A program made the translations under genes and the position numbers. This document shows, piece after piece, positions 32,301-35,697 of a DNA stretch of 35,697 nt; position 1 is the stretch's first letter, and each line of letters begins with the position of its first letter. A model generated the notes under the pieces. The model worked only from the letters and a program-made list of their open reading frames with translations. It was not told the DNA's origin and did not search any database. Location of the stretch: the NCBI GenBank assembly GCA_002633005.1, contig NMRA01000006.1, positions 940,730 to 976,426 on the forward strand, in the 5' to 3' direction. The stretch comes from Phoronis australis. Its lineage: Eukaryota; Phoronida; Phoronidae.

Positions 32301-33420
32301 GTTAAACCTTGTTGGATGCAAAACCAAAAATGTTTTCTTGAATTCCATATTTGGAAGCTTTTCTTGCCAACGCATAATGCCACCTTGTGTCGGACTTCAA
32401 GACTACGCGAGCTCGACGTGGTGCAGTTGCTAGGTTTCAGATTGTGAAACGACCCTAACAACAGAACATTTGTTACATGCGTTCCCCGAATTTAGATTCT
32501 TAGCAACGTTGGCTGAAGTGGATAATTGTTCTGTCAATGATTACATTTGTTTCTTGAGTGAAAAGAAGGTGATGTCTCAAGAGATGAACTGCTGGGTTCT
32601 CTTCTGCCTTCTGGTAAAAACTGAACATTCAAAATTTAGACCAATGAGCGAGAAATGTGGATACCCGTGAAAATACCAGACGATGAAATCTCTCATTCCA
32701 ACCAAAGTGATATGAATGAGTACAATATTTATCAGAGACAATAAATAACACGGCGAAATACCCACTTGAGTTGGCCGAATGCCTATCACCAACCCAACCT
32801 ATGGGACAGCCCCGAGGTTTACAGTTTTAGAAATCTAGGAATGAGTTCATTTGAGTAATCTTTTTAATGTGCTGTGTGCCACTTGTGTTTTTTGTTTTTA
32901 TCAAATGATTCTTGACGCAACAAATTTTTCTGTTAATTAGGTCAACTCAAGAGATAATAATAAGACACCGATTTCAACATTCGTGGCGAGCCATGTTCCA
33001 ACATTGCTGCAGTTTGCCTGATTCTTCCATGCTGGCACTCATAACAGGTCAACAAGTGCAAAATTGGTGATTTTTGTATCAGAGTCACACCACGATCACA
33101 TACACAAAGTTAAAGCTGCATCGGAAAGATGGGATGGCTTTTAAAACTGCTTATAAACGGGCAAACATAACACACGCTTTAGAGAGGCACACTGCAAGCA
33201 ATCCACGAAAACCATAATGTTCAAATTGTGACACAGAGAGTTTGAGTTTTTAGTGAGACGCCATTGATGCATTAGCAAGTGACAAACTGAGGATTCGTTG
33301 AAATCACAAAAACAGAACTGGGTATATTGAGTGTACTTTTAGAAGAAAATTTAGTTCCAATGCACGATGGCTGCTTTTTATCTAAAGCCTAATTACGAAT
33401 TCATTCTTTCTCTTTTCTAG
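29346..33420. other. Intron or intergenic DNA without a recognised gene
   Basis: AT-rich sequence. Short open frames at 29743, 31460/31482 and 32470 have no recognisable domains or clear splice context. If gene X is real, this is probably its intron between 27656 and 33421, possibly hiding further short exons. Confidence 0.4.
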
Positions 33421-33534
33421 AAGCGACGGCTTGCAAAGATGAAAAAGAAAGATAAAGATTTTATTCATAGAACTTTTAGAAAAAAAATCCAAAAGTGTTA
33501 CAGGAAGACGGGCCTTGTTTGGTTTGAGAGCAAA
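33421..33534 (+). CDS. Unidentified internal exon, strongly basic (gene X?)
   Basis: 114 bp bounded by an excellent acceptor (tctttctcttttctag at 33420) and a consensus donor GTAAGT (33535). Only one frame is open: 38 codons, phase 0 to 0, KRRLAKMKKKDKDFIHRTFR then KKIQKCYRKTGLVWFESK. Sixteen of 38 residues are Lys or Arg. Its entering phase fits the phase-0 end of the exon at 27656, so it may continue the same gene, which would run past the window. No family recognised. It could belong to a separate gene. Confidence 0.5.
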
Positions 33535-33715
33535 GTAAGTACAAAAGTGTTATTGCATTATGGTGTTTGATTATTAAAAGTAAATATTTCATTTAGTTAT
33601 AATGGTCTTTTAAATTTCACGCAAAAAGTCGGAATGTCTGAGCACCGTGATCAGACCACGATGCATTGCACGCGTGCGTCAAGAACATAGACATCATAGA
33701 CATCTTAATACTATG

Positions 33716-35050
33716 ATAGACATATTAAAGGCGAAGGCAACCTTTTTCATGTCACTTTTAAGGTCTGTTGATTATCCCAGACATATTTTTCACTTAATTA
33801 CAGCTTTTCGTAATTTAATTAATTTCTCGTCCTCTACTACGGAAGTAACGTTTTGGGAGGCAAGAATTTCGCGCCAATTTCTTTTCATACAGTCAGACTG
33901 TGAGAGCTGTCAAGTCAGTCATTGTTCTACCTAGGATGTGGTATGTTCGGTCGTCGTTTGCTTTTGTTTACGAGTAAGTCAACATGACACACTGTTGCTG
34001 CGTACCAGGATGTACTCATTATCGTCTCACACGCGCTTTGGGTACCTTGCATCGCTTTCCGAAGGATGACACACTTCGTCGTTCTTGGCTAGCTCGTTCG
34101 TGTGAAGAACGCAGCGCTACCCGTCCACGCAACGTACAAAGCAGTGGCAAGCATTTTCAGCCGTCAGATTACGACAGAGGTATGTACGCTGAATTGATGA
34201 AGGTCCCTGCGAAACAACACCTAAAAGAAGGGTTCCATACTGTCGCTGTTGATTCCCGGCAGTGCCCCGTCGCCACCCCCGAGAAGTACGTTTTTGAAGC
34301 GAGAAGCCTCGCGAGCTGTGGCCACTATAAACAGTGACTGGAGACACTGTCACCCATGCCTCCGAATGTAACCCCATAGCGTGCAATTCCTGGAACTAGC
34401 AGCGATTCCCCGTGTGCTGTTGTCTCTAGCCCAGAGCCTGTAAGCAGCCCTGCAGCGATGTTGAGTAGTGGGAGTGAATACAGGCCCAGTTTGACACCCA
34501 GTGAAAAGGACAGTTCGTCATCCAATCACAGAACAGATCGGTGAGCCTAAGTTTGATAAGTTTATTGTGGACTTGTATTGGAGCTATTTAGAAGGTGGCA
34601 CGTGTGTGACGAAGGAGTCGCACGGCGGGATGTAAGCAGTTTGGGTGCTCAAGTCACCATCCACGGAGTGTGTCGCGGGACACTCGGGCAAGTGGGACAG
34701 TTCTTCCTCTTTACGCGAGACGATAATGAGTACATCTCGGTATAGGCAACAACAGCGTGGCATGTTGACTCATGACTCGTAAACAAAAGCAAACGACGAC
34801 CGAACTTATCACAACCGAGGTAGAACAATGACTGACTCGACTGCCCTCACAGTCATCAGAATGTATGAAAAGAAATTGGCGCGAAATTCTTGCCTCCCAA
34901 AGCGTCACTCCTGGAGTAGACGACGAGTAATTAATTAAATTACGAAAAGCTGTAAATAAGTGAAAAATATGTCTGGGATAATCAACGAACCCTATTTTTG
35001 CTCAAAATGACAGGAAAAAAAGGTTGCCTTCGCCTTTATGTGATGTCTAT
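33716..35050 (+). mobile_element. THAP-type DNA transposon with ~320-bp inverted repeats (internally deleted)
   Basis: The left arm (33716-34033) and right arm (34710-35050) are inverted copies. Shared text includes taaaggcgaaggcaacc, attatcccagacatat, gggaggcaagaatttcgcg and cggtcgtcgtttgctttt. The outer ends read atagacat. Between them are a THAP-domain reading frame, a spliceable Ser-rich exon end (GATCG|GTGAGC at about 34541) and a short KFIVDLYWSYLEGG-like piece (about 34552-34600) before the transposase core is lost. The pattern suggests a P-superfamily-like element. Target duplications could not be defined. Confidence 0.7.
33984..34337 (+). pseudogene. THAP-domain transposase N-terminus, degenerate
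   Basis: ATG 33984 encodes MTHCCCVPGCTHYR, then LHRFPKDDTLRRSW, then SSGKHFQPSDYDRG. This is the C2CH THAP zinc-finger layout (C-x4-C ... W ... C-x2-H-F-x-PSDY). The third zinc ligand Cys is Ser here (AGT GGC AAG CAT), so the finger is probably non-functional. The frame continues to TGA 34335-34337 without a recognisable catalytic domain. In intact elements this domain binds the transposon ends. Confidence 0.75.
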
Positions 35051-35697
35051 ATGGTCAAGAGGTTTCTCAATAAGTCTCGCGACATCTGGTGAGCCGACTA
35101 CGTATAGCGTCTAATGTATTATATTTAGGTCACATGTTCGTCGTTCGACCGTTCAGAGCTCTATGAAATAGACACGATTTTGTCTTTATCTCATATAAAA
35201 CGTTGTTTATATTGGCATATAATTCTAAATTCAATAACCGTAATTGCTACACCAAAGCAAGTACCACTTTGGCTTGCATTAAAGTTTCACAAATTTGACA
35301 CCGCAATAACCACATAAAATATGCAGGTTGCGCGTGCACGTGAGTTGAATGAGCGTCAAGCCATCAATCGTACCTTTATTCTACTTTATTCTCGCTACTG
35401 TTTTTGCTGTGACTGTTTGCATTTTCAAAAAAGTGTCCAATAGGATACCACTGAGTCAAACAAGCAGGTGCTACAGAAATGTGAGCATGCCGGAAAAGAC
35501 TCAGAGCTGAGGATTGACGCTACCTTCGAAAAAACTCAATTTGTTTGATGACAATGTAGTTGTAATGCCCATTTATATTGCACATCAGTTTACTTACTCT
35601 GTCACTGTAGCCTAAATACGGCCATGGTTCAGTAGGGTACTTAGGCCTACTCTCTTACAGCTAAGACCATCAATCATTAGGTTACTTACTTCCATGA
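35051..35697. other. Right flank, no gene seen
   Basis: No exon, RNA gene or repeat could be supported here. The sequence is AT-rich with scattered short hairpin-like stretches. Confidence 0.4.

Overview
The window is animal (eukaryotic) genomic DNA. It is AT-rich, has coding exons with GT-AG introns of about 0.5-5 kb, and carries many decayed transposable elements and minisatellites. The two recognisable genes and the mix of hAT-like, THAP-type and LINE relics suggest an invertebrate, perhaps an invertebrate deuterostome. That taxonomic guess is inference only.

Layout. (1) 1-1256 is upstream or intergenic DNA. (2) 1257-4188 (+) is an RNF146 (Iduna) orthologue: a 46-bp first coding exon, a 1.9-kb intron holding an 833-bp imperfect palindrome, and a large RING+WWE exon. 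Its 3' UTR and/or intergenic DNA follows, with a TIR-bounded repeat at 6281-7339. (3) 9956-18831 (-) is a complete eight-exon AGPAT5-type acyltransferase gene. All phases join to a 367-residue protein. It is tail-to-tail with RNF146. Its introns contain a 16-bp G-rich minisatellite, a 32-bp x4 repeat, a 64-bp duplication, and a cluster of degenerate copies of the 3' part of exon 6. (4) 18900-19530 is the AGPAT5 promoter side, with a possible divergent 5' exon. (5) 19528-22186 is a hAT-like element with an intron-containing transposase remnant. (6) 22805-23096 (-) and 24455-25945 (+) are two LINE fragments. (7) 23243-33534 (+) holds three well-spliced but unidentified exons, at least the first two of them phase-compatible, and on the minus strand a small candidate exon with a UBZ4-like zinc finger near 26.2 kb. 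(8) 28970-29263 is a fold-back repeat. (9) 33716-35050 is a THAP-type DNA transposon with long inverted repeats that include the THAP start codon.

How the genes relate. RNF146 is a poly-ADP-ribose-dependent E3 ligase that works with tankyrase. AGPAT5 makes phosphatidic acid. Their adjacency looks like ordinary gene order rather than a shared pathway. Nothing here is clearly a new multi-gene system. The best leads are the duplicated AGPAT5 exon-6 segments, two of which would form symmetric in-frame cassette exons, and the unidentified plus-strand gene.
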